The notes below the pieces were generated by a model. The model did no database searches. It saw only the letters and a list, made by a program, of their open reading frames with translations, and was not told the DNA's origin. This document shows, piece by piece, positions 27,707 to 35,722 of a DNA stretch of 64,000 bases. The position numbers were made by a program, and so were the translations under genes. This DNA is from Imperialibacter sp040222385 (GTDB lineage Bacteria; Bacteroidota; Bacteroidia; Cytophagales; Cyclobacteriaceae), in assembly GCF_040222385.1 (NCBI RefSeq), contig NZ_JAVKDF010000049.1:124001-188000 (forward strand), in the 5' to 3' direction. Within the stretch, counting starts at the first letter, position 1. Each line of letters starts with the position of its first letter.

Positions 27707-28429
27707 GTGAACACGAAAAATCACTACGACCAACACCTGTCACATTTTTACAGCTGGATGGTTGGCGACTTCGAGCAGAAGGCGGCAGAGCAGCAAACAT
27801 TCTTTGAGAAAAACGGCATCATTCCCGAGTCGTTCGGTCTGGCCATTGACCTTGGTGCCGGCCACGGGCTTCAGGCAATTCCGCTGGCGAGACAGGGCTT
27901 CAGTGTCACTGCTATCGACTTCAGTGCTACGCTACTGAAAGAACTTGAGGAGCGCAAAGGCCGCCTGGATATTACGACTATCGAAGCCGATATAACTGAC
28001 ACACACTGGCACGGATCCCTCAAACCAGAGCTTGTTATTTGCATGGGCGACACCATCAGCCATTTGGAAAGCTTTGAACAGTTGGAATCCCTTACCCTAA
28101 CAATGGCTAATCTGCTGACCAGAGAAGGAAAGCTTATCTATTCCTTTCGTGACTATAGCCAGGCGCTTGAAGACACGCAGCGGTTCATCCCTGTTAAAAG
28201 TGATAGTAACAGAATACACACGTGCCTGCTGGAATACTTCGACAATACGGTGCGGGTGACTGACCTGCTACACGAGAAACAAGGCGATATTTGGCAGCAG
28301 CAAGTGAGTTCGTACACCAAGCTTCGCCTAACCTCCGACATGGTCAGCGCAATGATCGAGAAGAGCGGATTGAATGTGGTGAGCGAGGGTGTCCACAACA
28401 GAATGAGCTACCTGATTGCTCAAAAGTAG
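27707..28429 (+). CDS. Class I SAM-dependent methyltransferase
   Basis: A 240-residue Rossmann-fold methyltransferase. No ATG lies at the expected N-terminus; GTG at 27707 gives (M)NTKNHYDQHLSHFY, while TTG at 27701 and ATG at 27758 are alternatives. Motif I is AIDLGAGHGLQAIPLA (near residue 45); post-I is VTAIDFSATLL with the ribose-binding Asp; motif II is IEADITD; motif III is LVICMGDTISHL. The N-terminal HFYSWMVGDFEQK helix covers the SAM site. Target unknown; small-molecule or general class I substrates are possible. It follows the rhamnosidase by 41 bases and could be co-transcribed. Confidence 0.85.
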   Translation: MNTKNHYDQHLSHFYSWMVGDFEQKAAEQQTFFEKNGIIPESFGLAIDLGAGHGLQAIPLARQGFSVTAIDFSATLLKELEERKGRLDITTIEADITDTHWHGSLKPELVICMGDTISHLESFEQLESLTLTMANLLTREGKLIYSFRDYSQALEDTQRFIPVKSDSNRIHTCLLEYFDNTVRVTDLLHEKQGDIWQQQVSSYTKLRLTSDMVSAMIEKSGLNVVSEGVHNRMSYLIAQK

Positions 28430-28472
28430 CTGTTGGGGTGCTATTCGAGTTCCGCATCCTATGATTAGCTAC

Positions 28473-28548
28473 TATCTGCTCATAGACAGATAATACACTT
28501 TATCTGCTCTATAACAGATAAATTTGATTATCTGCTTTCAGGCAGATA
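28473..28548 (+). promoter_or_regulatory. Three phased palindromic operators upstream of satD
   Basis: Three copies of the 20-bp palindrome TATCTG-N8-CAGATA occur at 28473-28492, 28501-28520 and 28529-28548, with centres exactly 28 bases apart. The six-base arms are perfect in all copies. The third copy lies entirely between the -33 and -7 elements except for two bases shared with the -7 element, so a bound protein would block RNA polymerase. Confidence 0.85.
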
Positions 28549-28554
28549 TATTTG
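28523..28554 (+). promoter_or_regulatory. Consensus Bacteroidota promoter of satD-DUF3307
   Basis: TTTG at 28523-28526, a 20-base spacer, then TATATTTG at 28547-28554: an exact match to TTTG-N19-21-TAnnTTTG. Transcription should begin about seven bases later, at or next to the A of the ATG at 28560, giving a leaderless or nearly leaderless mRNA. Confidence 0.75.
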
Positions 28555-28559
28555 TAGTA

Positions 28560-29204
28560 ATGAAGAAGAACCTGACAAGCGTCATCACGGGCGACATTAT
28601 CAACTCAAGCAAGAACACAAGTACTGCTAAATGGATGAGTGCTTTAACAAAAACACTAAATAAAGGGGGCAAGGAGCACAAGGACTGGGAAATCTATCGG
28701 GGTGATAGTTTTCAACTTGAAGTCAGAAATATTGAAGACGCTTTTCTAACCTGCATTCGCATCAAAGCAATCATAAAGCAATTCGAAGACCTTGATGTGC
28801 GGATGGCGATAGGAATTGGTGAAAAAACGTACGAGTCGCCAAAAATCACTCAATCCAATGGCTCGGCTTTCATTAACTCAGGCAAAACGTTTGAGAAGCT
28901 TAAAAAAGAAACGCTGATGCTCAAGTCACCATGGGCTGAGTTTGACCGGCAAATGAATTTGCTTTTTTCACTGATTTCTCAAATAATGGATCAATGGACA
29001 GCACATTCGGCCGAAATAGTTATGTTGTCACTGGAAATGCCTGACGCTACGCAACAGGATATTGCCGCAAAACTAAAAATTACGCAAGGGCGAGTAAGTG
29101 AACGGCTCAAGAGAGCGGCCTGGGATCAGGTTGTCAATGTTGATCAACGTTTCAGGGAGTTAATAAAAAGCAATAAACAGGCAGACGATGGCACTTTTTC
29201 TTAA
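28560..29204 (+). CDS. SatD-family protein with C-terminal helix-turn-helix
   Basis: A 214-residue protein; the ATG at 28560 gives MKKNLTSVITGDIINSS, the usual SatD N-terminus, and lies just past the promoter. Residues 1-120 are the SatD region (TGDIINSS, YRGDSFQLEV, DVRMAIGIGE, NGSAFINSGK), which resembles a nucleotide-cyclase-like fold by its GD and RGDS elements (inference). The C-terminus contains DATQQDIAAKLKITQGRVSERLKRA, a clear helix-turn-helix, so it may bind DNA, perhaps its own three operators. The name comes from a streptococcal acid-tolerance locus; the biochemical role is not established. The last 17 bases overlap the DUF3307 gene. Confidence 0.85.
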   Translation: MKKNLTSVITGDIINSSKNTSTAKWMSALTKTLNKGGKEHKDWEIYRGDSFQLEVRNIEDAFLTCIRIKAIIKQFEDLDVRMAIGIGEKTYESPKITQSNGSAFINSGKTFEKLKKETLMLKSPWAEFDRQMNLLFSLISQIMDQWTAHSAEIVMLSLEMPDATQQDIAAKLKITQGRVSERLKRAAWDQVVNVDQRFRELIKSNKQADDGTFS

Positions 29205-29895
29205 ATTTTTACTAGCCCACTTCATTGGCGACTTCTGTTTCCAGCCAGGCTCCTGGGTAAAAGACAAAGAGCAGCACAAACTCAAATCCACCAGATTATA
29301 CATTCACCTGGTCATTCACCTGGCCGCCCTGCTTGCCGTGCTGGGCTTCGACTCCCATTATTGGTTGGGCATCGTAACTATTGTGTTTACCCATTTCATT
29401 ATTGACGTTTTTAAAATTTACGCACAGAACGACAACAACAAGCAGGTCCTGTTTTTCACCGACCAAGCCTTACATATAGCCATACTGCTCGCAGTAGCTC
29501 ATTTCTATCAGCCCTTCGATATGGACATGAGTATACTGATGAATGAAACACTGCTCATTCTTCTGACCTCCCTGGTGTTTGTCACCTATGTTTCGGCAGT
29601 ACTGATCAAAGTGATTATTTCAAAATGGGCACCAGTTACTGAAAATGACACTCATTCATCTTTAGAGAAAGCCGGCCGGTTTATTGGCATTTTGGAACGG
29701 CTTTTCGTTTTCGGTTTCATTGTCACCAATCACTGGGAGGCCATTGGCTTTCTGCTGGCTGCCAAATCGGTGTTCAGGTTTGGTGATTTGAAAGACGCTC
29801 ATGACAGGAAATTAACCGAATACATTCTCATTGGCACACTTTTGAGCTTTGGTCTGGCTATACTTGCAGGCCTGGCTTATTCCTACCTCAACTAG
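29188..29895 (+). CDS. DUF3307 membrane protein
   Basis: A 235-residue integral membrane protein with about six helices. The DUF3307 signature is at the N-terminus: FLLAHFIGDFCFQPGSWVKDK, followed by an HLVIHLAALLAVLGF helix and THFIIDVFKIYAQND. The conserved His, Asp and Gln residues in the first two segments are in membrane-proximal positions and could be functional. The C-terminal helix ends in SYLN. The gene overlaps satD by 17 bases, so the two are translationally linked; the pairing of SatD with DUF3307 is common in Bacteroidota. Function unknown; a transport, stress or lipid role has no direct evidence here. Confidence 0.88.
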   Translation: MALFLKFLLAHFIGDFCFQPGSWVKDKEQHKLKSTRLYIHLVIHLAALLAVLGFDSHYWLGIVTIVFTHFIIDVFKIYAQNDNNKQVLFFTDQALHIAILLAVAHFYQPFDMDMSILMNETLLILLTSLVFVTYVSAVLIKVIISKWAPVTENDTHSSLEKAGRFIGILERLFVFGFIVTNHWEAIGFLLAAKSVFRFGDLKDAHDRKLTEYILIGTLLSFGLAILAGLAYSYLN

Positions 29896-29950
29896 TTCAT
29901 AGCTCTCTTAACCAACTCTCTTTTACTTTTTCATCTACCTTCGTCCCTCT

Positions 29951-30865
29951 ATGCAAGCCGTTACTTTAACAGGAAAAGAAAAATGGGTCGCTCTCGGCCT
30001 GGCAGCACTTGGCGCTACCATGTTCAGTGCCAAAGCTGTGTTCATTAAGCTGGCCTATCAGTTCGATATTTCATCCATCGACCTTATGTCGCTGCGAATG
30101 CTCATGGCCCTGCCTTTCTACGCAGGCATTTTGTGGTGGACCAATAGAAAGAAAGAACCGATGGTCATTACCCGCAAGGACGTATGGCGCATTGTTCTCT
30201 ATGGTATCATGGGTTACTACATAGCCAGCTATTTCGACTTCTGGGGACTGGAATATGTGAGCGCCAGCATGGAGCGGCTTATCCTGTTCATTTACCCAAC
30301 GCTGGTGGTGATATTGTCTGCCATTTTCACCAAAAAGAAAGTAACGAAGTGGGAAGTACTGGCCATTGGCATTACCTACTCCGGCATGCTGCTTACCTTT
30401 TTTGACAAAATCAAAATAGGTGGAGTGCACGAAACGCTCATCGGAGGCAGTCTCATCTTTGTCAGTGCACTTACCTATGCCATCTACCTGATCGGCAGCG
30501 GAAGGTTGATTCCCAAGTTTGGTACGGTTCGCTTCACCTCATTGTCGATGATAGTGGCTTGCATCGCAGTGATCTTCCACAACCTCATCGCCAATGGGCA
30601 ATTGGCCTTGCTTGACTTCCCCTGGCAGATCTACACCCTGGCATTGATGATTGCCCTCATCTCAACGGTGATTCCCTCATTCCTGATATCTGAAGCCATC
30701 AAGCGCATAGGCTCTTCCGAAGTAGCCATTACCGGAAACATCGGCCCCATCTCCACCATCATTCTGTCCATGATATTCCTCCACGAAATCATCGGCTTCT
30801 GGCAATGGGCTGGCACGGCCATTGTGTTGTTTGGAGTAAGCCTGCTCTCGAGAAAGAAGGGATAG
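29951..30865 (+). CDS. DMT-superfamily transporter (EamA)
   Basis: A 304-residue protein with ten predicted membrane helices arranged as two EamA repeats (about residues 14-150 and 165-300). Typical features are the AALGATMFSAKAVFIKLAY start of the first repeat, GYYIASYFDFWGLEYVSAS in the middle of it, and ITGNIGPISTIILSMIFL in the second. Family members export amino acids, nucleosides or other metabolites; the substrate is not evident. It follows DUF3307 by 55 bases and may share its transcript. The 3' end runs into a region of hairpin repeats. Confidence 0.9.
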   Translation: MQAVTLTGKEKWVALGLAALGATMFSAKAVFIKLAYQFDISSIDLMSLRMLMALPFYAGILWWTNRKKEPMVITRKDVWRIVLYGIMGYYIASYFDFWGLEYVSASMERLILFIYPTLVVILSAIFTKKKVTKWEVLAIGITYSGMLLTFFDKIKIGGVHETLIGGSLIFVSALTYAIYLIGSGRLIPKFGTVRFTSLSMIVACIAVIFHNLIANGQLALLDFPWQIYTLALMIALISTVIPSFLISEAIKRIGSSEVAITGNIGPISTIILSMIFLHEIIGFWQWAGTAIVLFGVSLLSRKKG

Positions 30866-30877
30866 TATTCTCAAAAA

Positions 30878-30907
30878 CCACTTTATTTCGCCCAACCAGG
30901 CATTGCT
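30878..30907 (-). repeat. Imperfect copy of the DASS-transporter gene tail
   Basis: Positions 30878-30907 match 31066-31095 at 24 of 30 bases. The latter contains the last codons of the DASS transporter gene. Read on the minus strand the copy would encode A-M-P-G-W-A-K-stop, against A-V-P-A-W-A-K-stop in the gene. It lies before the first hairpin repeat, so tail and hairpin seem to have been duplicated together. Confidence 0.6.
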
Positions 30908-30925
30908 TCGCTTGTTGTTGTTGTC

Positions 30926-31069
30926 GTGGCCTTGTGTCCTCACAAGCCACTTCTTCACTCGTGACATTTGTTGTGGCCTTGTGTCTTCACGAGCCACTTT
31001 TTCATTCGTGGTTTTTATTGCCTTTTGTCACCTCGATTGTTGTTGTGGCCTTGTGTCTTCACAAGCCAC
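30926..31069. repeat. Three hairpin repeats between convergent genes
   Basis: 25-base units at 30926-30950, 30973-30997 and 31045-31069 read GTGGCCTTGTGTCYTCACRAGCCAC. Each folds into a stem (GTGGC/GCCAC, a bulged C, TTGTG/CACAA, loop TCTT). Spacing is 47 and 72 bases, and all lie in the same orientation, each preceded by TTGTTGT or a similar run. They sit between the stops of two convergent genes and look like REP-type palindromes that may stabilise or end both transcripts. Confidence 0.75.
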
Positions 31070-31070
31070 C

Positions 31071-32564
31071 TCACTTCGCCCAAGCCGGCACTGCTCCCCC
31101 CATATCAAACACCGGCACCGCCACGAGGTAAAGAACAATCGTCAACAACAGAATACTGATCAGGTTCAGCCAGAACCCCGCCCGGGCCATTTGCGGAATG
31201 GTCACCAGCTCACTGCCAAAAATGACCGTGTTGGTACCCGTACCCGACGGCAGCATAAAGGCAAATGAACAGGCAATGGTGGCTGGGATCATCAGCATAT
31301 AGGGATGTGTGCCACTGCTCACAGCCATGGTGGCCAGCACTGGCAGGAAGATATTGGCTGTGGCGGTATTGGAGTTGATCTCCGTCAGAAAAGTCATCAG
31401 CGTGATCACACTCAGCAGCACCAGTAGCGGCGGCCAGCTAGCAATAAACTGCAACTCCATGCCCAGCCAGGCTGCCAGACCAGTACTGCCAAAGCTTTCG
31501 GCAATAGCATAGCCTCCGCCCACTATCATCACTGTGCCCCAGGGAATGGCCTCCGCCTGTTTCCACGTTATGAGTCGCTTTCCGGATTCGCTTTTGTCGG
31601 GCAGAAAGAACAGCAGCAGACACGAAAAAACGGCTACAGTAGAATCATGCACCCAGTCGGACACACCCAGCAGGCTGGCCCAGCCTGGTAAAACAAAGTC
31701 TTCGACGACAATGTCTCTGCGAAAAACCCAGGCGAGTGCCGTGAAAATGAATATCCAAAGCACCATCTTTTCAGCCGGTTTCATGGTGCCGAGCCCTTTA
31801 AGTTCTTTCTCCACAATCTCCTTACCCCCTTCAAACTTCCCTTCGATCTTAAAATACTTCACCAGATAAACCCAAATCAGCGGAAGGAAGATGATAATTA
31901 GCGGCACACCCAGCAGCATCCACTGGAAGAATGGAATCTCAGGAGCATCCGGGTAAAGTTTTTGAACCATGCCTGCAAAGACCATATTGGGCGGGGTGCC
32001 GATAAGGGTGCCTGTTCCGCCAATACTACAGGCGTAGGCAATTGCCAGCATCAGGGCAATTCCGAAGTCTTTGTTGTGTCCCGAGGCTTCATTTTCCCTG
32101 CTGATAATAGCCATAGCAATAGGCAGCATAAGCAGCGCCACTGCCACGTTGGCAATCCACATCGACAGGAGCGCCGAAGCCACCATAAAGCTGAGCAGCA
32201 GCATCCGGCGGCTACTTCCAATCAGGTTCATAATGGAAAGCGCAATGCGCCGGTGCAAATGATGAACCTCGATGGCCTTAGAAATAATGAAACCAGCCAG
32301 CAGCATCAGCACATAGTTGTGACCGTAGTTGGCGGCCGTAGTTTCAGCATCGAGAATACCCAGCAGGGGAAACAAGGCTAATGGGAGCAGCGCCGTAGCT
32401 GCAATGGGTATTGCCTCAGAAACCCAGAGTGATGTCATGAGCAGCGCTACTGCCGCCGCCCTCATGGCCTGGTGAGAAAGGCCCTCCGGTGTTGGTAAAA
32501 AGATTAACGCAGAGAAAATGAGGAGACCTACGATAAGGCCAATTCTCTTACCACTTATTTTCAA
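31071..32564 (-). CDS. DASS-family (SLC13-type) anion:sodium symporter
   Basis: A 497-residue membrane protein with eleven or more helices. DASS hallmarks include TSLWVSEAIPIAATALLP near residue 45, SIGGTGTLIGTPPNMVFAG near 170 (the first SNT sodium-binding motif) and the matching EINSNTATANIFLP near 390, with AFMLPSGTGTNTVIFG near 440. Substrates in the family are di/tricarboxylates, sulfate or phosphate; carboxylates are likely but unproven. No ATG lies at the expected start; TTG at 32564 gives (M)KISGKRIGLIV, and an in-frame stop follows shortly upstream. The next ATG would remove the first membrane helix. A 10-bp inverted repeat overlaps this start. Confidence 0.9.
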   Translation of the reverse strand: MKISGKRIGLIVGLLIFSALIFLPTPEGLSHQAMRAAAVALLMTSLWVSEAIPIAATALLPLALFPLLGILDAETTAANYGHNYVLMLLAGFIISKAIEVHHLHRRIALSIMNLIGSSRRMLLLSFMVASALLSMWIANVAVALLMLPIAMAIISRENEASGHNKDFGIALMLAIAYACSIGGTGTLIGTPPNMVFAGMVQKLYPDAPEIPFFQWMLLGVPLIIIFLPLIWVYLVKYFKIEGKFEGGKEIVEKELKGLGTMKPAEKMVLWIFIFTALAWVFRRDIVVEDFVLPGWASLLGVSDWVHDSTVAVFSCLLLFFLPDKSESGKRLITWKQAEAIPWGTVMIVGGGYAIAESFGSTGLAAWLGMELQFIASWPPLLVLLSVITLMTFLTEINSNTATANIFLPVLATMAVSSGTHPYMLMIPATIACSFAFMLPSGTGTNTVIFGSELVTIPQMARAGFWLNLISILLLTIVLYLVAVPVFDMGGAVPAWAK

Positions 32565-32593
32565 TTGATCAGGTGTTGGTTAGCCTGATCAAT
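32564..32593. promoter_or_regulatory. Inverted repeat at the start of the DASS gene
   Basis: ATTGATCAGG at 32564-32573 and CCTGATCAAT at 32584-32593 are a perfect 10-bp inverted repeat with a 10-base spacer. The left arm includes the first base of the TTG start codon. It could be an operator or an mRNA hairpin that hides the start. Confidence 0.4.
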
Positions 32594-32652
32594 ATGCTAA
32601 AAAATGCTTAAATTTTTCCAGGTCTGTTGAGAATTCCTAGCTACCATCTCGC

Positions 32653-34176
32653 CTACCTTAATTTATTCTCAAGGTACAGCACGTCAGTTGATGACGCATT
32701 CCATTTGTCGATAAATGCCTTGGGTGTAAACGCCGGGGAATAGGTAAATGAACCCAATATAAGATCTATGTCACCGTCGAGGTCAATGTCACCTGATTCC
32801 ATCACGATCCATCGTCCGTCGTCGGCATTGGCGAGCGTATGTGGTTGGAAAACAAAGTCGGCCGAAGAGGTATTCTCAAGGTAGATAAACGATTCTTTGG
32901 GGTTGTTCTCGAAATCAGGAAAGAAGCAGGAAATGGCAAAATCCATATCTCCATCCCCGTCAAAATCGGCCGCTTCTACCTGAGTAGCGCCGTAGGCCGG
33001 GAAGAAGAACGACTCTTCGAAATTATTCTTGCCATCATTGAGGAAGAGCCTCATGCCATGGTAAGGCTTCAAAATGGGTGAGTAGTCGGCGTTGTCGCCA
33101 TGAGCCACGGCGATGTCCATGTCGCCATCGCCATCGTAGTCAAAAAGCTCAAGGTCGCTGGAGCCGTATAGCGGATTGAGGCGCAGAATCTGCCTTGCGG
33201 CGAACGTCAGTCCTTTGCCCTGATACAAAATGTAGGCGCCTTCATTGCCCTGCGAAACAAGCACCACGAGGTCCTTCAGTCCATCGTTGTCCATGTCGTG
33301 TACCTCCACCTTAATGCAACCGGCATACGGCAACAACTGCGTTTTTTCCCTCCGACCATCTATGTCGGAAATCAAAGTCAGCTGGCCAATCAGGTTGCCA
33401 AACTCACAGACAAGAATCTCGTCGGTGCCATCACCATCAAAGTCCTCCACCAGGCTAAACACCGGCCGTTGCAAAAACTCAGCTACCTTTCTTTGGGGTT
33501 GATCCGGAGTTACTTCCCACAAAGTCCCCAACGACTGCTCCGTCGGGTGCATCTGCCCCATTTCAACGGCGAATTCCCGTCCCTTGCTCTTATTAAACGA
33601 AACAACTGAGGTTTTAAATGTTTCTTCTATTCGTGCGGAGTCCCCTGGTGCCCACTTCCATATTTGCCCGTTGGCATTGGCTCCATACACTCCTTTTTGG
33701 TTGTCAAATTGTCTGAAATGTGTAACCAACGACCCCTTGAAGTCCTCGGTTTTAATAAAAGTCGGGGAAAATTGGGTCAGCGCAGTACTTCTCTCAACCC
33801 TGGCGAGGTCGGCAGGCATAGAATCCGGCGCATTTTCTAAAATATATTTCGTTACCGACTCCCAGTCGCTTTCAGAAATCATCGGTTTTTCCAGATAGAC
33901 ATTATTGGATTGAAGGAGCATTTTCTCGTTCATGTCCACCCTTTTGTATGGGTCATATCCGTTTATCCTCATCCCAAGCCTTGCTCCCATTTCCGGAAGC
34001 ACAAGCCTTTCCCATACACCTTTGGTTAGTTGAGCGGGGTCGGGCAGGTTATGGCAGCCGCCGCAATAAGTTTTGTAGGTAGCCGCAGGCTTGTCAATAT
34101 TTCCAACACATCCATCAAGCAGGCCAGCCACAGAAATAATGGCACCAACCCCAATCACCCATTTTATTCGCTTCAT
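32653..34176 (-). CDS. Lipoprotein with c-type heme motif and FG-GAP/VCBS repeats
   Basis: A 507-residue protein. The ATG at 34176 is preferred over an upstream in-frame ATG because it directly starts a lipoprotein signal (MKRIKWVIGVGAIISVAGLLDGC, described here by its ends: Met1, Cys23). YCGGCHNLPDP (near residues 37-47) is a C-x-x-C-H heme-binding motif in a short cytochrome-like domain extending to about residue 120. From about 150 on, FG-GAP/VCBS repeats with calcium-binding D-x-D-G-D-G loops recur (DFDGDGTDE, DMDNDGLKD, DYDGDGDMD, DFDGDGDMD, DIDLDGDID), predicting a beta-propeller. Similar proteins are frequent in Bacteroidota; the redox partner and ligand are unknown. Confidence 0.82.
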   Translation of the reverse strand: MKRIKWVIGVGAIISVAGLLDGCVGNIDKPAATYKTYCGGCHNLPDPAQLTKGVWERLVLPEMGARLGMRINGYDPYKRVDMNEKMLLQSNNVYLEKPMISESDWESVTKYILENAPDSMPADLARVERSTALTQFSPTFIKTEDFKGSLVTHFRQFDNQKGVYGANANGQIWKWAPGDSARIEETFKTSVVSFNKSKGREFAVEMGQMHPTEQSLGTLWEVTPDQPQRKVAEFLQRPVFSLVEDFDGDGTDEILVCEFGNLIGQLTLISDIDGRREKTQLLPYAGCIKVEVHDMDNDGLKDLVVLVSQGNEGAYILYQGKGLTFAARQILRLNPLYGSSDLELFDYDGDGDMDIAVAHGDNADYSPILKPYHGMRLFLNDGKNNFEESFFFPAYGATQVEAADFDGDGDMDFAISCFFPDFENNPKESFIYLENTSSADFVFQPHTLANADDGRWIVMESGDIDLDGDIDLILGSFTYSPAFTPKAFIDKWNASSTDVLYLENKLR

Positions 34177-34287
34177 CTTATATCGTACTCCTTCACCAAC
34201 AATATTAGGCAAATGAGCATGAAAAAGCATGGAAGTTTGGCTGGAAGGTTCTTTAATGGCCGGAGCGAAATCAGAAGCCGGCTTGAG

Positions 34288-34998
34288 CTACCTTCTCAAA
34301 GTAACCCCAAGGGAAATTTCAAATCCCTCAAGATTCACTCTCGCATCAGGAAAATTGATGGCTTTGGTTTCCAGGCTCCCTCCCTGCACACCGCCAATAT
34401 AGTCGCCAGTGAGCGTCGCAGCCGATGCCACAGACAAATAGCTGACCTCGGTTGATACCGAAAATTCTTTGGCTATGTGCCATTCAAAAGAGGTTCCAGC
34501 TATCCAGCCCAAGCCAATTTTAGTTTTAATTGTGGCGTCAGTATTGGCAACATCCCAGCCTTCATAATCTCTCAAAGCTCTATCCAGGTTGCCCTCATTC
34601 AGCCTGGGGTTGATATGCCAGATGCCAACAGCTCCTCCTCTGATCCGCCAGGTCACAATTTTGGTATCTATCTTGAAAGCCAGCTCCACAGGCACCAGCA
34701 TGGAAAAGTGCGGCCCAGTCAGCGGCTTGTCGGCCTCAAAAGGGAGCTTGTCCATCGTCAGGCCTGACATGGAATAGATGGAGCCCCCCGTCTCAATTCC
34801 CACAGGGCCAAAATAGTAGCCCAGCCCCCTAACGGAAAACGGGCTAACCGGAGCTGACACGTAACCATTTTTTGGTACCAGGTAAGAGAAAGAAATGCCC
34901 TGCGCACACAAATCGGCTCCTGCCAGCCTGCTGAATGCCCCGGTCAAAACAATTATTTGCAGTGATTTGTAAACGCTTCTAATTACCGTTACCTTCAT
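34288..34998 (-). CDS. Exported protein, probable outer-membrane beta-barrel
   Basis: A 236-residue protein with an N-terminal signal region (hydrophobic SLQIIVLTGAFSRLAGADLCAQ, cleavage probably after CAQ). The rest alternates short amphipathic strands rich in Gly, Ser and aromatics (SVRGLGYYFGPVGIETGG, FSMLVPVELAF, VTWRIRGGAVGIW) and ends with a strand GFEISLGVTLRR, a pattern seen in outer-membrane barrels. No named family was recognised. It is divergently placed to the Crp-like regulator gene 88 bases away, so that regulator may control it; this is inference. Confidence 0.65.
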   Translation of the reverse strand: MKVTVIRSVYKSLQIIVLTGAFSRLAGADLCAQGISFSYLVPKNGYVSAPVSPFSVRGLGYYFGPVGIETGGSIYSMSGLTMDKLPFEADKPLTGPHFSMLVPVELAFKIDTKIVTWRIRGGAVGIWHINPRLNEGNLDRALRDYEGWDVANTDATIKTKIGLGWIAGTSFEWHIAKEFSVSTEVSYLSVASAATLTGDYIGGVQGGSLETKAINFPDARVNLEGFEISLGVTLRR

Positions 34999-35086
34999 TT
35001 ACGCAAGCTTTTAACACCCATCAATCCTTTTTCGAAAACGAAGTTAGGACATAAAGCCTCTTTCTTAAGACTAATCTGCTTTGAAT

Positions 35087-35656
35087 ATGAGTGAGGTGCA
35101 GAAATTCCTCAAATCCATCTATGACCTCCCTTCGGCGAGCATGCAAAAGCTTGAGGATTGCCTGAAGCCGGTGGAGTTCAAAAGAAAAGAGGTAATTACC
35201 TGGGAAGGTCACGTAGAAAAGTACCTTTATTTTGTCCAGGAGGGCATCCAGAAGTCGTACTATATCAAGGATGGAAATGAGCACGTCATCGCATTCACCT
35301 ATGCCCCTTCTTTTTCGGGTATCCCTGAATCGTTTCTTACACAAACTCCCTCAAAATATTTTCTGGATACCATCACACCCAGCAAACTACTCCGGCTTTC
35401 GCACGATCAACTACAGTCACTGTTAAGCGAAGACCGCCACCTAGAGCGGATGATGCAGAAAGCAACGGAAGCCGTGCTGGCAGGGCTGATCCAGCGCCAC
35501 CATGAGCTGCTGGCCTTTGACATTGAAGAAAGGTTTACGGCTTTCGTCAAACGAAGTCCAAAATTGCTCAACCTCATCCCCCACAAAGACCTGGCCTCCT
35601 ACCTCGGCATTAATGCCACCAACTTCAGTAAGCTACTGGCACGGGTGAAAATCTGA
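35087..35656 (+). CDS. Crp/Fnr-family transcriptional regulator
   Basis: A 189-residue regulator; the ATG at 35087 is preferred to an upstream TTG. The cyclic-nucleotide-binding-like barrel covers residues 10-120 (FKRKEVITWEGHVEKYLYFVQEG, ITPSKLLRLSHDQLQ). The helical dimer interface follows, then a C-terminal helix-turn-helix (HKDLASYLGINATNFSKLLARVK). The arginine of the cAMP phosphate-binding loop is not apparent, so a different ligand or none is likely, as in many Bacteroidota members. The short C-terminus after the recognition helix is normal for this group. The gene precedes the alpha/beta hydrolase by 66 bases. Confidence 0.88.
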   Translation: MSEVQKFLKSIYDLPSASMQKLEDCLKPVEFKRKEVITWEGHVEKYLYFVQEGIQKSYYIKDGNEHVIAFTYAPSFSGIPESFLTQTPSKYFLDTITPSKLLRLSHDQLQSLLSEDRHLERMMQKATEAVLAGLIQRHHELLAFDIEERFTAFVKRSPKLLNLIPHKDLASYLGINATNFSKLLARVKI

Positions 35657-35722
35657 AATCTTGGTATAGACCAAGAGCCGCCTGCCTATTGCTCGATTCC
35701 TTTGCTAAAAAATAAAACAGCA

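Noticed and set aside
30926..31069. CRISPR-like array
   Set aside because: The three units are self-complementary, spaced irregularly (22 and 47 bases between units) with related spacers, and no cas genes are present.
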